The notes beneath the pieces are model-generated. The model saw nothing but the letters and a program-made list of their open reading frames with translations, searched no databases and was not told the DNA's origin. The translations under genes and the position numbers were made by a program. Positions 49,279 to 60,868 of a stretch of DNA of 64,000 bases are shown in pieces (positions within the stretch are counted from its first letter, which is position 1; the number at the start of each line of letters is the position of its first letter). This DNA is from Leishmania donovani (Eukaryota; Euglenozoa; Kinetoplastea; Trypanosomatida; Trypanosomatidae): the NCBI RefSeq assembly GCF_000227135.1, contig NC_018243.1:99739-163738 (forward strand), written 5' to 3'.

Positions 49279-52200
49279 CTAAGACCGACTGATCTGGAGG
49301 CCAGACGCCGACACGCTCATCTCCACGAAGCGGGCATTGCCGTTCGGCGGGTTCGCCGTCAGCAGCTCGCGGATCCGGCGAGCGCACGCCTCGTCCTTCG
49401 CGCACATGTACATGTAGCCGCCACCGCCAGCGCCGGGCAGCGTCAGACCCCACACGTACGGCTCCACAACGTCCACGATCGACTGCACGGCAGGGTTGCA
49501 CACGCCGTCGTCCAGCCGCTTCTTCTGCTCCCACGTCCGGTGCACAAGCCGCGCGTAGCCCTTGTAGTTGCCCGCCGTGATCGCGTCGTACATCGCGGCA
49601 GTGGTGGGCCCACCCATCTCACGCAGCAGCTGCAGTGTCGCGCCATTGTTCAGAAAGACATCGCGCACAATCTCGCCGAGAATGCTCTTTGCCATGCGAG
49701 TGATGCCCGTGTAGTACAGCAGGTGGCACGCGGCGAACCTCGGGTCCGTGTACACGCTGTCCGGCATCCAGCGCACCGTCGGCAGGCACGGCAGCCCAGG
49801 CACGCACTGCACAAGCTTCAGGCCCTCGAACAGGCCGCCGTACTGATCCTGCCACCCGCCACCAGCAGTCAGCATCTGCTCAATCAGCAGCACGCGGCGG
49901 CACACATCGTGGTTGTCCCACGGCAGCTTGCAGAACTCCGCCAGCGACCGCAGCACGGTGCCGGCAACGATGGAGCTCGTGCCCAGCCCGGACCCCGTCG
50001 GGATCGCCACAAACAGCGAGATCTCCAGCCCGTGGCCGCCAAACCGCGCAGCCAGCTGCTCCCGCAGCGTCGCGTACTCCGTCGCGCAGAACTCGGGCAA
50101 GAACCCGCACAGCGCAAGCGCAGCCTTCGGGATCGAGAACGGGTTCTGCATCGTCGCGTACGTGCGGATCTCGTCGAAGCTCGAGACGCTCAGCTGCTCG
50201 CCGGAGTCGATCGAGTGCATGACGATGATCGGGTCTTCGCGCACACGCACGTACACCTGCACCGGCGGCTGCCCGTTCAGCTCCACGGCAACGTTGATCA
50301 CGCTGCCGCCGCTCAGGATCGCGTATGGCGGCGTATCCGTCCATGCCCCCGCCACGTCGATGCGGATGGGGCAGCGGCCCCAGACGATTTGGTCAAGGTG
50401 CACGCCCATCTCCGGGTCGTGGCGCTCGTCGGGAAAGGAGTCCATGATGGCCGCGCGTAGCTCCGCGAGCGCGGCGGCATCGTGCAGAGCCACCAACGAG
50501 CGGGCCTCCTCCGCGCTCGGCGCACGCAGCAGCGCGAGGCGCCGCGCCTTCTCCGCCGCAGACACCGGCGGCTCCGCGGCATCCATCGCCTCCAGCGCGA
50601 GCTCCATCAGGCGGCTCGCAAACGCGTGGTAGTGCGCCGCCACGATGCGGCCAGGCGCAGTGCACAGCGGCGCACCCCTGCCGCCACCGCTTGGGCTGCC
50701 CTCGTCCGAGAACATCTGCGCCCAGCTCCCTGCACTCGCAGCCGCGCCCTTCGCAAGCGGCGCCGCCGGGGCCGCCTGGCGCGACAGCGCCACCGCGTTC
50801 CCAGCTGCGTCCACCCCGCCCCACCACTCCGTCGGCCCGCTGCGCCGCGGCAGCGGCACGCCCAGCTCCACGACGCGCTGGGCCACGCGGTTCAGGTCCA
50901 GCAGGAAGAACTGCTGTTGCAGCAGCGCAATCATCGGGCCAGACAGCACCAGCGACCGCGCACACAGCACCGCGGGGTCAGACGCCACGAGCGCAAGCAT
51001 CAGCGTCAGCATGCGCCGCTCGTAGTACTCGCTGTTGCGCAGCATCGCAGGCACGTCCGTCAGCCGCAGCAGGTCCATCGCAGACACGCGCGGCTGCGTC
51101 CGCCACACAGCCTGCCCAGCGGCAAGCCGCGCAGCGTCCGCGCCAGCGCAGCCGCCGGTCGCAGCCTCCAGCGGCAGCGTCGCAACGTACAGGAAGTCGC
51201 CAAGCTGCTGCTCCGTCGCGCACACCGGGAACAGCGCAGCCTCGTAGATGTCCAGCGGCTGCGCAGCACCGCCGTCCGCAGCACGCGCAGCAGGGTACAG
51301 CTCCGCTACGCTGAACCCGCGGCTCGACAGCCAGTCGTGCAGGCGCACACCCATGTACATCGTCGAGCCGCTGCGCACGTCGCCGCGGAACGCGTCGTCC
51401 ATGTGGTACGGCCGCGCAGCGTGCGGCGCGGCACCGCCCCCGCAGCCGCCAAGCGCAGCGGGCAGCACAGGCACGACGCTCACGCACGCGCCGGGCGGCA
51501 GCGCAAGCGCCCAGTCGTTGCGCGGGATCCCCGTCAGGATGTGCTGGTCCCGCAGCACCCACCGCGCGCCCACCCAGCTGCTCTCCACCCACAGATGCCG
51601 CACAGGCGACAGCGGCGCACCGGCCGGCGCATCCGCAGCAGCGGCCGCAGCGGACCCGTCCAGCGGCGCAAGCACCACGGAGTTCTGCACAATCACAGAC
51701 GACGGCGTCGCAAGCAGCGGCATCGCGTCACCAGCAGCAAAGTCCAGCTCCTCCGTCGCGCCGCCCGCAGGCGCAAGCACGCCGTCGAACGGCGCGCCCC
51801 ACGACCACGGCGGCGTCGGCGACTCGCGCCCCTGCAGCGTCGCCGCCGCCGAGATCAGCTGCCGGTTCGTCCCGTAATGCAGGAACTCGGCGTCGCGCAG
51901 CTCCACAACGCTCGCCTTCAGCCCCGCGATCTCCGGGTCCGCGCTCGGCGCGTGGTTGCCCAGCGCAGAAGCGAACTCCGAGTACAGGTCGTACGCGGTG
52001 CGCACCGCCGTGCAGCGGTGCCCGTCGTGCCCGCCGCCGGTCGCGTCCTCCGCGTCCAGCGCACCGCCCAGACACTTGCGAGCCAGCACCTCCACCGCGC
52101 GGTCGCTCAGCATCCACATGCCCACGTCCAGAAGAACCGAGTGCCTGCCCTCCGCCACGCGCCGGCGGACCTCGTCCAGCGACGGCTTCTGCAGCATGTA

Positions 52201-52839
52201 GTCCAGGTCGAGTGGCCTCTCGCGTGCCATGAAGAGCACGCCGTGGTTCTGCAAGAGGTCCGCGTCTGCGCGAATGCCGAAGCACAGCACGTCACTGTCC
52301 GCGAACGGCGCAAGCGACGGCAGCGCACCCCTCGCATCCACGCACACGTCACCGCACGCAATCAGCGTGCGCAGGCGGGCCGGCGCCGCCGTCACTATCC
52401 CCCGGTACATCGGCACCTGCGTCGAGAGCAGCGTGCGAGACAGCTGGCTGCCACGGTGCCACCGGCACGGCGGCAGCGGCAGCAGCGCCTTGCCCATCGC
52501 CGCGTACGCCGGCAGGCGGCGGCTCAGGCCGCCAGCGTGCACAATCACGCGGCCATCGTTGTCCGCCAGCCGCAGCCACGACAGAAACGACCTCTTCGCG
52601 GACGCAGGTGCGTGGCGCTGCTCGTCCACGTAGCACGCGTGCAGCAGGTGCACCGTGCCACCGCCGGAGCCCAGCGGCCTGTCCTCCGGGTCGCACCCGC
52701 AGAACAGCCCAGGCACCGCCACGTCGCCCTTCGCACCGCGCTCCCCCAAAGGGAGCGCAGCCGCGTCCGCCAGCAGCTTCCCCGCTCCCTTGAACTCCGC
52801 CAGGCTGCGGGGGAGGCTGAAGAGAAAGCTCACGTTCAT
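49279..52839 (-). CDS. Bifunctional L-fucose (D-arabinose) kinase / GDP-sugar pyrophosphorylase
   Basis: A 1186-residue fusion protein. The N-terminal part is an L-fucokinase-type pyrophosphorylase with the nucleotide loop LGSGGGT at 56-62 and beta-helix-like sequence in the middle. The C-terminal part is a GHMP kinase with RIDVAGAWTDTPP near residue 825 and the ATP motif PTGSGLGTSS near 945-955. The enzyme phosphorylates L-fucose at C1 and converts it to GDP-fucose; in L. major two near-identical paralogues, FKP40 and AFKP80, flank ribosomal protein L21, and AFKP80 also accepts D-arabinose for LPG side chains. Size, fusion order and the L21 neighbour all match. A second copy begins at the right edge (63791). 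I cannot tell which paralogue this is. The ATG at 52839 follows a good pyrimidine tract and CGCAG; an upstream in-frame extension to 53028 is not family-like. Confidence 0.93.
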   Translation of the reverse strand: MNVSFLFSLPRSLAEFKGAGKLLADAAALPLGERGAKGDVAVPGLFCGCDPEDRPLGSGGGTVHLLHACYVDEQRHAPASAKRSFLSWLRLADNDGRVIVHAGGLSRRLPAYAAMGKALLPLPPCRWHRGSQLSRTLLSTQVPMYRGIVTAAPARLRTLIACGDVCVDARGALPSLAPFADSDVLCFGIRADADLLQNHGVLFMARERPLDLDYMLQKPSLDEVRRRVAEGRHSVLLDVGMWMLSDRAVEVLARKCLGGALDAEDATGGGHDGHRCTAVRTAYDLYSEFASALGNHAPSADPEIAGLKASVVELRDAEFLHYGTNRQLISAAATLQGRESPTPPWSWGAPFDGVLAPAGGATEELDFAAGDAMPLLATPSSVIVQNSVVLAPLDGSAAAAAADAPAGAPLSPVRHLWVESSWVGARWVLRDQHILTGIPRNDWALALPPGACVSVVPVLPAALGGCGGGAAPHAARPYHMDDAFRGDVRSGSTMYMGVRLHDWLSSRGFSVAELYPAARAADGGAAQPLDIYEAALFPVCATEQQLGDFLYVATLPLEAATGGCAGADAARLAAGQAVWRTQPRVSAMDLLRLTDVPAMLRNSEYYERRMLTLMLALVASDPAVLCARSLVLSGPMIALLQQQFFLLDLNRVAQRVVELGVPLPRRSGPTEWWGGVDAAGNAVALSRQAAPAAPLAKGAAASAGSWAQMFSDEGSPSGGGRGAPLCTAPGRIVAAHYHAFASRLMELALEAMDAAEPPVSAAEKARRLALLRAPSAEEARSLVALHDAAALAELRAAIMDSFPDERHDPEMGVHLDQIVWGRCPIRIDVAGAWTDTPPYAILSGGSVINVAVELNGQPPVQVYVRVREDPIIVMHSIDSGEQLSVSSFDEIRTYATMQNPFSIPKAALALCGFLPEFCATEYATLREQLAARFGGHGLEISLFVAIPTGSGLGTSSIVAGTVLRSLAEFCKLPWDNHDVCRRVLLIEQMLTAGGGWQDQYGGLFEGLKLVQCVPGLPCLPTVRWMPDSVYTDPRFAACHLLYYTGITRMAKSILGEIVRDVFLNNGATLQLLREMGGPTTAAMYDAITAGNYKGYARLVHRTWEQKKRLDDGVCNPAVQSIVDVVEPYVWGLTLPGAGGGGYMYMCAKDEACARRIRELLTANPPNGNARFVEMSVSASGLQISRS

Positions 52840-52875
52840 CGTGGCACACGGCTCTGTGGCTGTGTGTGACCGTGT

Positions 52876-52897
52876 CTGCGAGGGAGAGGCGAGGGCG
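52876..52897 (-). promoter_or_regulatory. Predicted spliced-leader acceptor for the kinase-pyrophosphorylase gene
   Basis: In the minus sense a pyrimidine-rich CCCTCGCCTCTCCCTCGCAG ends in an AG at 52876-52877. This would give a 36-nt 5' UTR and supports the ATG at 52839. Confidence 0.5.
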
Positions 52898-53181
52898 AAC
52901 TCGGAGCTCAGAAAAGAAGACGGAAGCCCGCGGAGGCACTGAAAGGCCAACGCGGTGCAGGGCAAATAGCGTGGCCGCGACCAGGAGACACGGGGGAGAG
53001 GACAGACGCGGAACGCGGGCACACGCACTCACCACCGCCACGGTGCGGTCGACGAGTCAGCGGGCAGCAAGGCACAAGGCGGGGGAGGGGTGCCGGCGAG
53101 GACGGAGAACGTTGCGATAAGGATGCAAGCGAGGCGCAGGAGGGGGGGAGTGGAGAGGCCGAAAGGGAGAGCGGAAGACGG

Positions 53182-53623
53182 CAAAGGCGGCAACGAAGCA
53201 AGCCGAGCAGCACCAGCAACGCAAGAATGGGCGAAGTGTGAGCGCGGCGCGGTGCAGCGTCCTCGAAAGGTGCCCGAAGGGGTGCGGGAAGCACCGAAAT
53301 ACAAGCAAAGCAGAGGCGCGCCGACCACGTCGCGGCCAGCCAAGGGAAGGTAGCGCACGTCCAAAGGCGTTGGCAGGGGAAGAGGAAAAGGTACGCCAGC
53401 AAGGAAAAAAAGGAGCGCGCAGCCGCCCGTCCTTCCGTTTTTCTGCGTCTCTCGTCTTCTTGTGGCGCTGCGGACACACGCAGTGGCGGGCGCGTTCGTG
53501 AAAGGAGAAGAGTGTTCGTCGCCTCACGCGCGGGTCGCACAAGAAGGGGAAAGCGAGGGGAGGGAGCGCGCCGAGGCAAAGTGGACGCGGACTCACGAAT
53601 GCGCCGCAGCACTCACGGCCACA
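53182..53623. repeat. 442-bp flank duplicated across an N gap, left copy
   Basis: Appears identical to 53723-54164 (offset 541) with 99 N between. Probably duplicated contig ends. Confidence 0.88.
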
Positions 53624-53722
53624 NNNNNNNNNNNNNNNNNNNNNNNNNNNNNNNNNNNNNNNNNNNNNNNNNNNNNNNNNNNNNNNNNNNNNNNNNNNNN
53701 NNNNNNNNNNNNNNNNNNNNNN
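53624..53722. other. Assembly gap (99 N)
   Basis: Second 99-base N run, again between two copies of one sequence. Confidence 0.95.
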
Positions 53723-54164
53723 CAAAGGCGGCAACGAAGCAAGCCGAGCAGCACCAGCAACGCAAGAATGGGCGAAGTGTGAGCGCGGCGCGGTGCAGCG
53801 TCCTCGAAAGGTGCCCGAAGGGGTGCGGGAAGCACCGAAATACAAGCAAAGCAGAGGCGCGCCGACCACGTCGCGGCCAGCCAAGGGAAGGTAGCGCACG
53901 TCCAAAGGCGTTGGCAGGGGAAGAGGAAAAGGTACGCCAGCAAGGAAAAAAAGGAGCGCGCAGCCGCCCGTCCTTCCGTTTTTCTGCGTCTCTCGTCTTC
54001 TTGTGGCGCTGCGGACACACGCAGTGGCGGGCGCGTTCGTGAAAGGAGAAGAGTGTTCGTCGCCTCACGCGCGGGTCGCACAAGAAGGGGAAAGCGAGGG
54101 GAGGGAGCGCGCCGAGGCAAAGTGGACGCGGACTCACGAATGCGCCGCAGCACTCACGGCCACA
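53723..54164. repeat. 442-bp flank duplicated across an N gap, right copy
   Basis: Right-hand copy of 53182-53623. Confidence 0.88.
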
Positions 54165-56491
54165 CGCGGCGGATGACGAGGGGTAAGACGACGATAGAAA
54201 CGAGCTGCGCGGTCGCTGTTGCGCAGGCGGGCGTTGGTCCCAAGAGGTGTCCAATCGCCGCTGTTCGGCTGCTTTTTCGAGGGAGAAGGTAAGATCGTAG
54301 AGCTGAAAGGTAGGAAGTACCTGCCAGCCCACTGAACGCGGGAGAAGGTCGAGGTCGAAGTGGAAGTGGAAGTGGGGTGGGGGGGGGGGGTCTCGGACTG
54401 TGGCCACGTGAAAGAGGGGCGATGGAAAAAGACGAAGACCAAGAAAACCGAAAAAGGCAAAACAAAAAAGTGAACGAGGAGGAGTGCGCACCTATACAAG
54501 CAAGCGCAACAAGACAACAACGCTTAGACAGGCATGGACAGGCACACACACACACACACGGATAGAGAGGGGGAGTGAACCACAGGGAAAGATGAAAAGG
54601 AAGGCGACAAGAAGAGGGGTGGTGGGAAAAGAGGAAAGAAATAAGAATGCGTATAGTGAGCCGTGCCCAGTAGGACAACGCACAGAGAACAAGCGTCAGC
54701 TAAGAAGCAGGAACACAAAAAAAGTTGCGGGGCAACTGGCGAGAGACGTTGTTGGGTGGAGGGGAATGGGAGCGGGTATGAAACGGACAAGAATTAGGGA
54801 AAGAAAGAATAGGCAACGCCTCCGAGAGACAGAGAGAGCGAAGACCGGCAAACAATTTAGGAGCCGCAGCGCGGTGCACCCGTGAGAAAGGAGGGAGGGA
54901 GGGGGTGGGAGGAAGACTACGTCAATCAAGAACGGAGCAGCCTACCGTGCGAAAGGAGAGAACGTTTTTCGATCAAAGAGCGCAAACACGCGCAAGGCAC
55001 CAGCGATCGTCCGGGCACCGGACACAGCGTGCAGGAAATCCGGAGGGCGAGTAGGAAGCACGAAAGCCCCTGCGAAATTTACGTGTGTGGGGGTGGGAGG
55101 AGGGGGATTGAGAAAGTGGGAAGAGATATGCGAGAAAAGAAAGAAGAAGAGAGGGCTGCAATCCACGCAGAGTGCGTGCGAGGATGTCTATGTGTCTCTC
55201 GACTTGTGTGATGTAGTCCGGCTGGTTGTGAAGGTTGCTGCGTTACTGTTTAACTGTTTGTTTTTTTTTTTTACTTTTTCGCTTGCCTTTGTGCTCCGTC
55301 GCTCTCTCTGTCTGCTTCCAGCGTCGACAGGAAACAGGTTTTTTTTTACGCACGCACGTGTGGGGCCGGCGGAGAGAGCGCAGCACAAACCAAAGGCGAA
55401 AGAATGCGAAAGTACCGAACAAAATAAGGAGAGAGAGAGACGAGGAAAGAAGTGCCAAAAGAGCGTCGGATTCGTGAATGGAAGCGAGGCGTCGTACGGA
55501 GCAGGCACACCAACGTGCGAGTATGTCTGTGAGCGCACCTTAGCTTGAATGGGGAATGAGAAGAGAAGGGAAAAGGAGGAGGTGGGGGGGGGGACTGTTG
55601 GCCATTAAAGAGAAGAGTGCGTGCACGTGTGAGTTGAAGGAGAGAAAGAGGGAAGGCGGGGAAAAGAGAAGAGGCGTGCGATGAGATGGGGTGCGGTGCA
55701 GAGACGTACACATGCCACGCTGCAGTCGAAGCAACGGTAAAGGCAGCCGCACAACGCAGGCGTCAAGACGCACCAGTGTCGTGAGAATGAAGAGGCGAGG
55801 TCTAAAGACAGCAAAGGAGAGGCGACTGCCGTCGATGATCAACCATCGTTAGCTCGCAGGGTAGTGAAAGATTTGGGCAACGCTTTTAGAAGCGATACGG
55901 CCCTCCGCCAAGCACACTGAGGCTCCCTCCTCCTTCACATCGCGGTGATGAGCGACGGCGGGGCGAAGCGGTGCAGCGCAAAGGGCAGCCCGTAAACTCG
56001 AAGGTGGCAAAGGCGGCGATTTCGTTAGCGTTCACGCGGTGCCGCCGCCTCGCGGCTCGGCCATCGCGCGTGGGTGTGCCGATTGCGAAGTTGATCTGCT
56101 GCGCAGAGCTGTGGCAGGCAAGTGCGCGCGCATGAGCGCCTATCTTCGTGCACCAAAGAGCAAGTTCACGTGCGGCGCTGGTGCTCCATCAAAAGCCCTC
56201 CCCCCCCCCTTTCGCCTCTCTCGCTCTCGGCGCTCCAATACTGTGCGACTGTGAACGTGACGTGAAACGGAGCAGCGATGGAGGGGCAAGGTTTGGCGAT
56301 CAGCAACTCGGCTCAACGTCACGCACACATAGGAATGCATGTGTAAGCGTGCGCAGGCCGTGCCATAGAGTCGCTGCCCGCGCCCCCTATTACCTTCCAA
56401 GATTGCAGGCACGCCTCTGCCGAAAACAAGGAAAGAAAGAAAACTACGCAATGCCAGACTGTGCGTCTTCCCTCGCCCACAGTGCCCCACC

Positions 56492-57253
56492 TCACGCTGC
56501 GAAGAAGAGAATCAGCAGCAGCATCACGATAGCTACCCCAAAGTCCGTTGGCAAGGTGACGCTCTGCGCCTCGTGGAAGGTCTCCGTTGCTGCGTACATG
56601 TCTGCCGCCTTCGACACAAACTCGGGCACCACCGCCGCCCGGCCACTAGCGGCGCTGCTGCCGCTGGCCTTCAGGCAGCTGTACTTTGTGTGGAGGATGT
56701 GGTTGGAGAAGGCGACCGTGGCGTGCACCAGTTGTGGCGCCGCGGATGAGAGAAAGAGCCAAATCGGAAAGAGCACGACCTGCAAGGTGAGAATCCCGCA
56801 ACGCCACGCGATGATCTCCCCCGGCGCCCTCTTCGCCTGCATGATGAGCAGCCAGTGGTGCTGCAGTTCACTCTTCTGCCGCAGCTCTTCCAAAATCGGC
56901 TTCAGCACCGCGATGCGGGCCGGGTACTGACAGAAGATGGAGAAGTAGTGGACCATGGCTAGCGTGTAGAGCGGGGTGATTGCGAGTCCCTCGACAAGAG
57001 AAAAGTGCCGGGCGTGCACCTCGTCGAAGCGAGTGGGAATGTCCTGGATGAAGGCGTTGTGGCCAGCTATCGTGTTGGCAAGGAACTCGCCGCCCTTGCG
57101 AGGATACCAGCTGGCGATCTGCTTTGGAAGCGCCCATCCACTGCCGATATCGCTGCTGCTACCTCTGCCGGAGGTGGAGGATGGCCGAGGGGTCATTGCG
57201 ACTCCACTGTGCCGTAGGGCCAGCGCCAGCTGGGGTGCGCTGCGCCGCCACAT
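56492..57253 (-). CDS. Hypothetical membrane protein, possibly mitochondrial
   Basis: A 253-residue protein I do not recognise. The N-terminus from the ATG at 57253 (MWRRSAPQLALALRHSG) is a good mitochondrial presequence; the frame is open to a TTG at 57325, but no ATG precedes 57253. The mature part has an amphipathic middle (FDEVHARHFSLVEGL, then PLYTLAMVHYFSIFC), a clear hydrophobic stretch LTLQVVLFPIWLFL near 150-163 and a C-terminal membrane anchor FGVAIVMLLLILFF near 237-250, which ends the protein. The topology suggests an organelle membrane protein with its C-terminus buried. It sits between L21 and the kinase-pyrophosphorylase gene. Confidence 0.7.
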   Translation of the reverse strand: MWRRSAPQLALALRHSGVAMTPRPSSTSGRGSSSDIGSGWALPKQIASWYPRKGGEFLANTIAGHNAFIQDIPTRFDEVHARHFSLVEGLAITPLYTLAMVHYFSIFCQYPARIAVLKPILEELRQKSELQHHWLLIMQAKRAPGEIIAWRCGILTLQVVLFPIWLFLSSAAPQLVHATVAFSNHILHTKYSCLKASGSSAASGRAAVVPEFVSKAADMYAATETFHEAQSVTLPTDFGVAIVMLLLILFFAA

Positions 57254-58346
57254 GATAGCGTTTTTCTGATCGAGCGGTAACAACGGCAACGCTGAAGACG
57301 TGCGTGTGTTGCGCGGCGACGGCAAAGGTGGGGAGTGATTGTGTCTCTATCGCTGTGCGGATCGTTGAATGCTCGGTCCTTGCGGGTTCGTGTGTGTGGC
57401 GCCCCAAGAGCGTGGCGGATAAAGACGCCAGCACGGAGGGGTGAGATCAGAGAGACAGACAGCAGTGGTATTGGGCAGGCAAGGCGATTCAAGCACGGAG
57501 GGCGTTGTGACAAGTCAGCGCAAGCAAACGTGTACACAGAAGACATACATGGAGACGCACACGAGCACGCTCAAGCGCACATGTGCAGTTCACGCGCCGC
57601 CGGCCAACAGGGCATCATGAGATTGACAAGAGCGCAGACTAGAGGTGCGGGGGAGAGAGCTGGCACGTGCGTGGGATGGCGCCTATGCAGCCAGAGCAAG
57701 CCATGAACGCACACAACGCACAAACCCCCTCTCCCTCTCTGTCTCTCTCTCTCTGTCCTTTTCCTCCGGCGGTCACTCGTTTATCTGCAAGGTTGGAAGG
57801 GCGTTCGAGGCGCCGCCTCTTCGCCGCCATTTCCAATGGGCGCTTCTCGCCCTTGCCGCACGTGCTTGCTTGGTAGGTTGTTGCACTGTTCGTTCTGTCG
57901 TTGGAAGGGAGGAGTCAGTTCCTTCGCCCCCCCCCCTCTCTCTCTCAAGGCGGGGGATACGCATCGCAACACGCACCAGCGTGCTCACGCACTGCTCGCG
58001 CATCAGGAGACGAACGCATTTCAAAAAGAAAAAAAGAAGAAATCAGTCGTGTTCAAGGGGCGCAGCGACAGTAAGTCTGGCTGAAGGTGTGCTCGTAAAC
58101 GCCATGTTGGGGTATGAGTGTAGGGGGGCAAACCCAGAGCGCCGCTGCCCCTTCCCCCCCCTACACACACACGCACCGTCCTTCTTCCACCGCCGCCTCG
58201 CTGCTTGCCGCCACATGGCAGGAGCGCAAGACCAGAATAAGGAAGGGCGAGCGAGAGAGGCGACTGTTCAGGGGGCCACCACACGCCATTCAGCACACAA
58301 GCTTACATGCACACGCAGTGATACGATCTCGCTTCCGTTGAAGCGC
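57254..58346. other. Intergenic spacer
   Basis: About 1.1 kb: 3' UTR of L21 and 5' region of the membrane protein gene. CT-rich plus-strand tracts at about 57725-57770 are unusual in orientation, since most spacer tracts here are GA-rich on plus. No gene seen. Confidence 0.55.
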
Positions 58347-58826
58347 TTAGTACGGCACCATCGCCTCGTAGTCGGCCACGCGGCGGGCGAGCACCTCAAC
58401 GTTCTTGGGGCGCACAATGCCGCCCATTCGGGAGCTCTTCTTCAGCGGGGGCAGCGCCTTGCCGGCCTTCTTGGCGGCGAGGTAGGCCTGGAACTGGTGC
58501 TCCTTCGCCTTGAATGCCTCCTGGCAGCGAGACTTGCGGACGTGCTCGAAGCGGACGCAGATGCGCTTGCGCAGGGTGCGCGTGCGGACCGGCTTGTTGA
58601 TGATGACGCCAACGCCGCGGGGGGTCACGTTCCACACAATACCGGTGCGGCCATGGTAGTACTTGTGCGGCATGCCCTCACGCACCGCGGAGTCCGCGAC
58701 GACATCGACGTAGTCGCCGACCTTGATGTTCGTCAGGATTGTCGACACGGACGGAGCACCGTGCTTGCGGAACTTCTTGGCGAAGAGGTGGCGGGTGCCA
58801 GACTTGTAGCCGTACGAGTGGACCAT
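58347..58826 (-). CDS. RPL21: 60S ribosomal protein L21 (eL21)
   Basis: A 159-residue protein that matches eL21 in length and sequence along its whole extent. It starts MVHSYGYKSGTRHLFAKKFR, has VGDYVDVVADSAVREGMPHKYYHGRTG in the SH3-like region (about 37-63), then VGVIINKP and RICVRFEHVRKS, and a basic C-terminus. It is part of the large cytosolic ribosomal subunit. The codons are nearly all G/C-ending, as in highly expressed genes. In L. major the L21 gene also lies between the two fucose/arabinose kinase-pyrophosphorylase genes. Confidence 0.97.
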   Translation of the reverse strand: MVHSYGYKSGTRHLFAKKFRKHGAPSVSTILTNIKVGDYVDVVADSAVREGMPHKYYHGRTGIVWNVTPRGVGVIINKPVRTRTLRKRICVRFEHVRKSRCQEAFKAKEHQFQAYLAAKKAGKALPPLKKSSRMGGIVRPKNVEVLARRVADYEAMVPY

Positions 58827-58879
58827 CTTGACTGTCGATTACGGAGGAGGAGTGGTGGTGTTCACTGCGCGTCCCTTGA

Positions 58880-58915
58880 CTGTAGGCGTTGGGGGCGTCG
58901 GAGGGGAGGGTGGGT
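58880..58915 (-). promoter_or_regulatory. Predicted spliced-leader acceptor for L21
   Basis: In the minus sense a pyrimidine-rich stretch (58886-58915) ends with CTACAG at 58880-58885, the first AG after the tract. This gives a 5' UTR of about 53 nt. Confidence 0.5.
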
Positions 58916-60868
58916 GACGGATACGAGAGTGCATGATATTAACAGCGCGTGAGATGGCAGAGACACACAAGAGAAAGGTAAGAGAGCCGCAACAGGCAAG
59001 GGAAGCAGTGCCGCGGGTCATCCTGCATGCGGGGCGTCGGCGTCCTTTGCTGCCGCATGAAAAACGCTGGGCAGGCGGGGGCCGGAAGGCCGCAGCGACT
59101 TCTAGAAAAGACAGCGGGGACTGTGGAGACAGTTGAGCTCGCCGCGCGCGCAAAGAACAGCAATGCGAGCGAGAGGGAGGGTGGGTGGGGGCGCAAGGCG
59201 GCTGACGGACAGCGCCACACACACACACACACGCACGTCCTCCGAGCACGAGGCGCCTTGCTTTTTCTTGAAGTTCGCTTCTGATGCCCGACACGCTCGA
59301 CTTCACTGGGCGCATCCATGACGTTGCGATTCCCTCCTCCACACGCCCATGCCGACCGTACGAAAGCCCGGCGGTACTCCAGCGCTGCGTGTCCCCCGTC
59401 CTTCCCATCCGCGGCGGGTCTCGGTCGCCGTTCAACGCGTGTTTGCACGTTTTCCTTTTTTTGTCTCTTGTTGTTTTCTTTGCGCCTGTGTGCCGTTCGT
59501 GCTTCGCGTCTTCTCATGCCTTTACGTGCGTGCAGGACTGCGCAGCGGATCCAGCGCACATGCGGAGCGCAGCCTCGTCAGGTCGAGAGTCGAGAAAGAA
59601 TAAATAAACGGGGAGGAGAGCACGAGGGGCCTCCGGGAGGGAGAAGGAGAAGCACACGCAGGGAGGGGACAAGACAAAGACGGAGGAGGCGGCACATGCA
59701 CACACACATATATGTACGCACACACTTCATCGGCGACCATGCGTCTAGATATGTGCAAGTGAAGAGAAATAAAGCGAGAAAGAGGGAAAGGGGAGCAATG
59801 TAGGGAAAGAGGAGAGGTCCTACAACAACGGACGAAAATCGCGCAGACGGACGGACGGACGGTCCGGGCGCAACAAGAGGCCACCACACCTACTCCACCT
59901 CCACAGATACGCACGAGCGCACATACAAGTCCAGGCGCCCCTAAGAATGAGAACCAAGGACGGCAAACAACGACGCGAACAATTCACAAAAACATAAGCC
60001 GAATGAGAAACACAGAGAGATAGAGAGGGGCACAGGCACAGCGTCAGACGTGCGTGCGTGTGAGTGTGTACAGTACAGCAGAGCGAAACCAGACGAGTGC
60101 AAGTGAGAGCAGTAGCTTCTCAGATTTCCTTTTCTCCGTTCTGTTCCTGGGCAGGCTGCTCTCGTCTGTGCTGCAGAATAGGTGCTGCAGTCTGCTGCTC
60201 TGTTTTCTTTGGTGGTGGTGCGTGTGTGCTCTCCTCCTCCGCACGCGTCTGCGTGTATGCCAAGCAGATTCAGCACTGAACGACATGGCGCAGACGCATC
60301 AGCGGCAGCAGCGGAGAAGGAAGGCAAGATAGCGAAAAAAAAAATACAAAAAATGCAAGGAAGGAAAGAATGAAAGAAGCCGAGCCTCGGGAGAGTGAGA
60401 AGAATGGGGGGCCGCGACGCCCACCGGCACTTCACACACCTAAACACACACGGGCGCGCAAGAGGGAAGGAAGGAGGGGAGAGAAGTAAGGATCGAGCAA
60501 ACGATACAAAAAAAAGGAAGGAGGGAAACCCAAAGGGCGTACGAGGGATTATGGTGTGTTGCCTCCCACATGGACATGGCCATTAAAAGGGGGGTAGCCA
60601 TGTACAAGACCAGGGTGACTGACATGTCTGTAGCGGAAGACGACGAGAGGAGCAACCGGCGACGACACAAAACAGTTAGCGAAGAGAAGAGCGCAAGAAA
60701 AACCGAAGAAAAAAACGAAGCCCCGAAAATGCAAGCACGAGAACAAAGTACAAGAGCACACCACACACACGCGTACAGGCACGCGCACGCGCAGCACCGA
60801 AAATCAGAGGTCAAACAAATAAGTAGCAAGTCGATCTACGAAGTCTCTCGCCTTTCTTTGATCGCGGA

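Larger units (their letters stand above)
52840..56491. other. Longest intergenic spacer, contains a false-looking gap
   Basis: About 3.65 kb with no supported gene on either strand. It holds an N gap flanked by a 442-bp duplication (separate entries), a G-run at about 54374-54390, a T11 run near 55260-55271, a CA tract at 54542-54560 and extensive GA-rich plus-strand sequence. The true length is probably about 540 bp shorter if the duplication is artefactual. Confidence 0.6.

Noticed and set aside
50482..52869. 795-codon open frame on the plus strand
   Set aside because: It lies fully antisense to the kinase-pyrophosphorylase gene, whose GC-rich codons keep the opposite strand open; composition is His/Arg/Gln-rich without domains.
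53057..54491. Long minus frames spanning N runs
   Set aside because: They exist only because N codons are read through; flanking translation is UTR-like.
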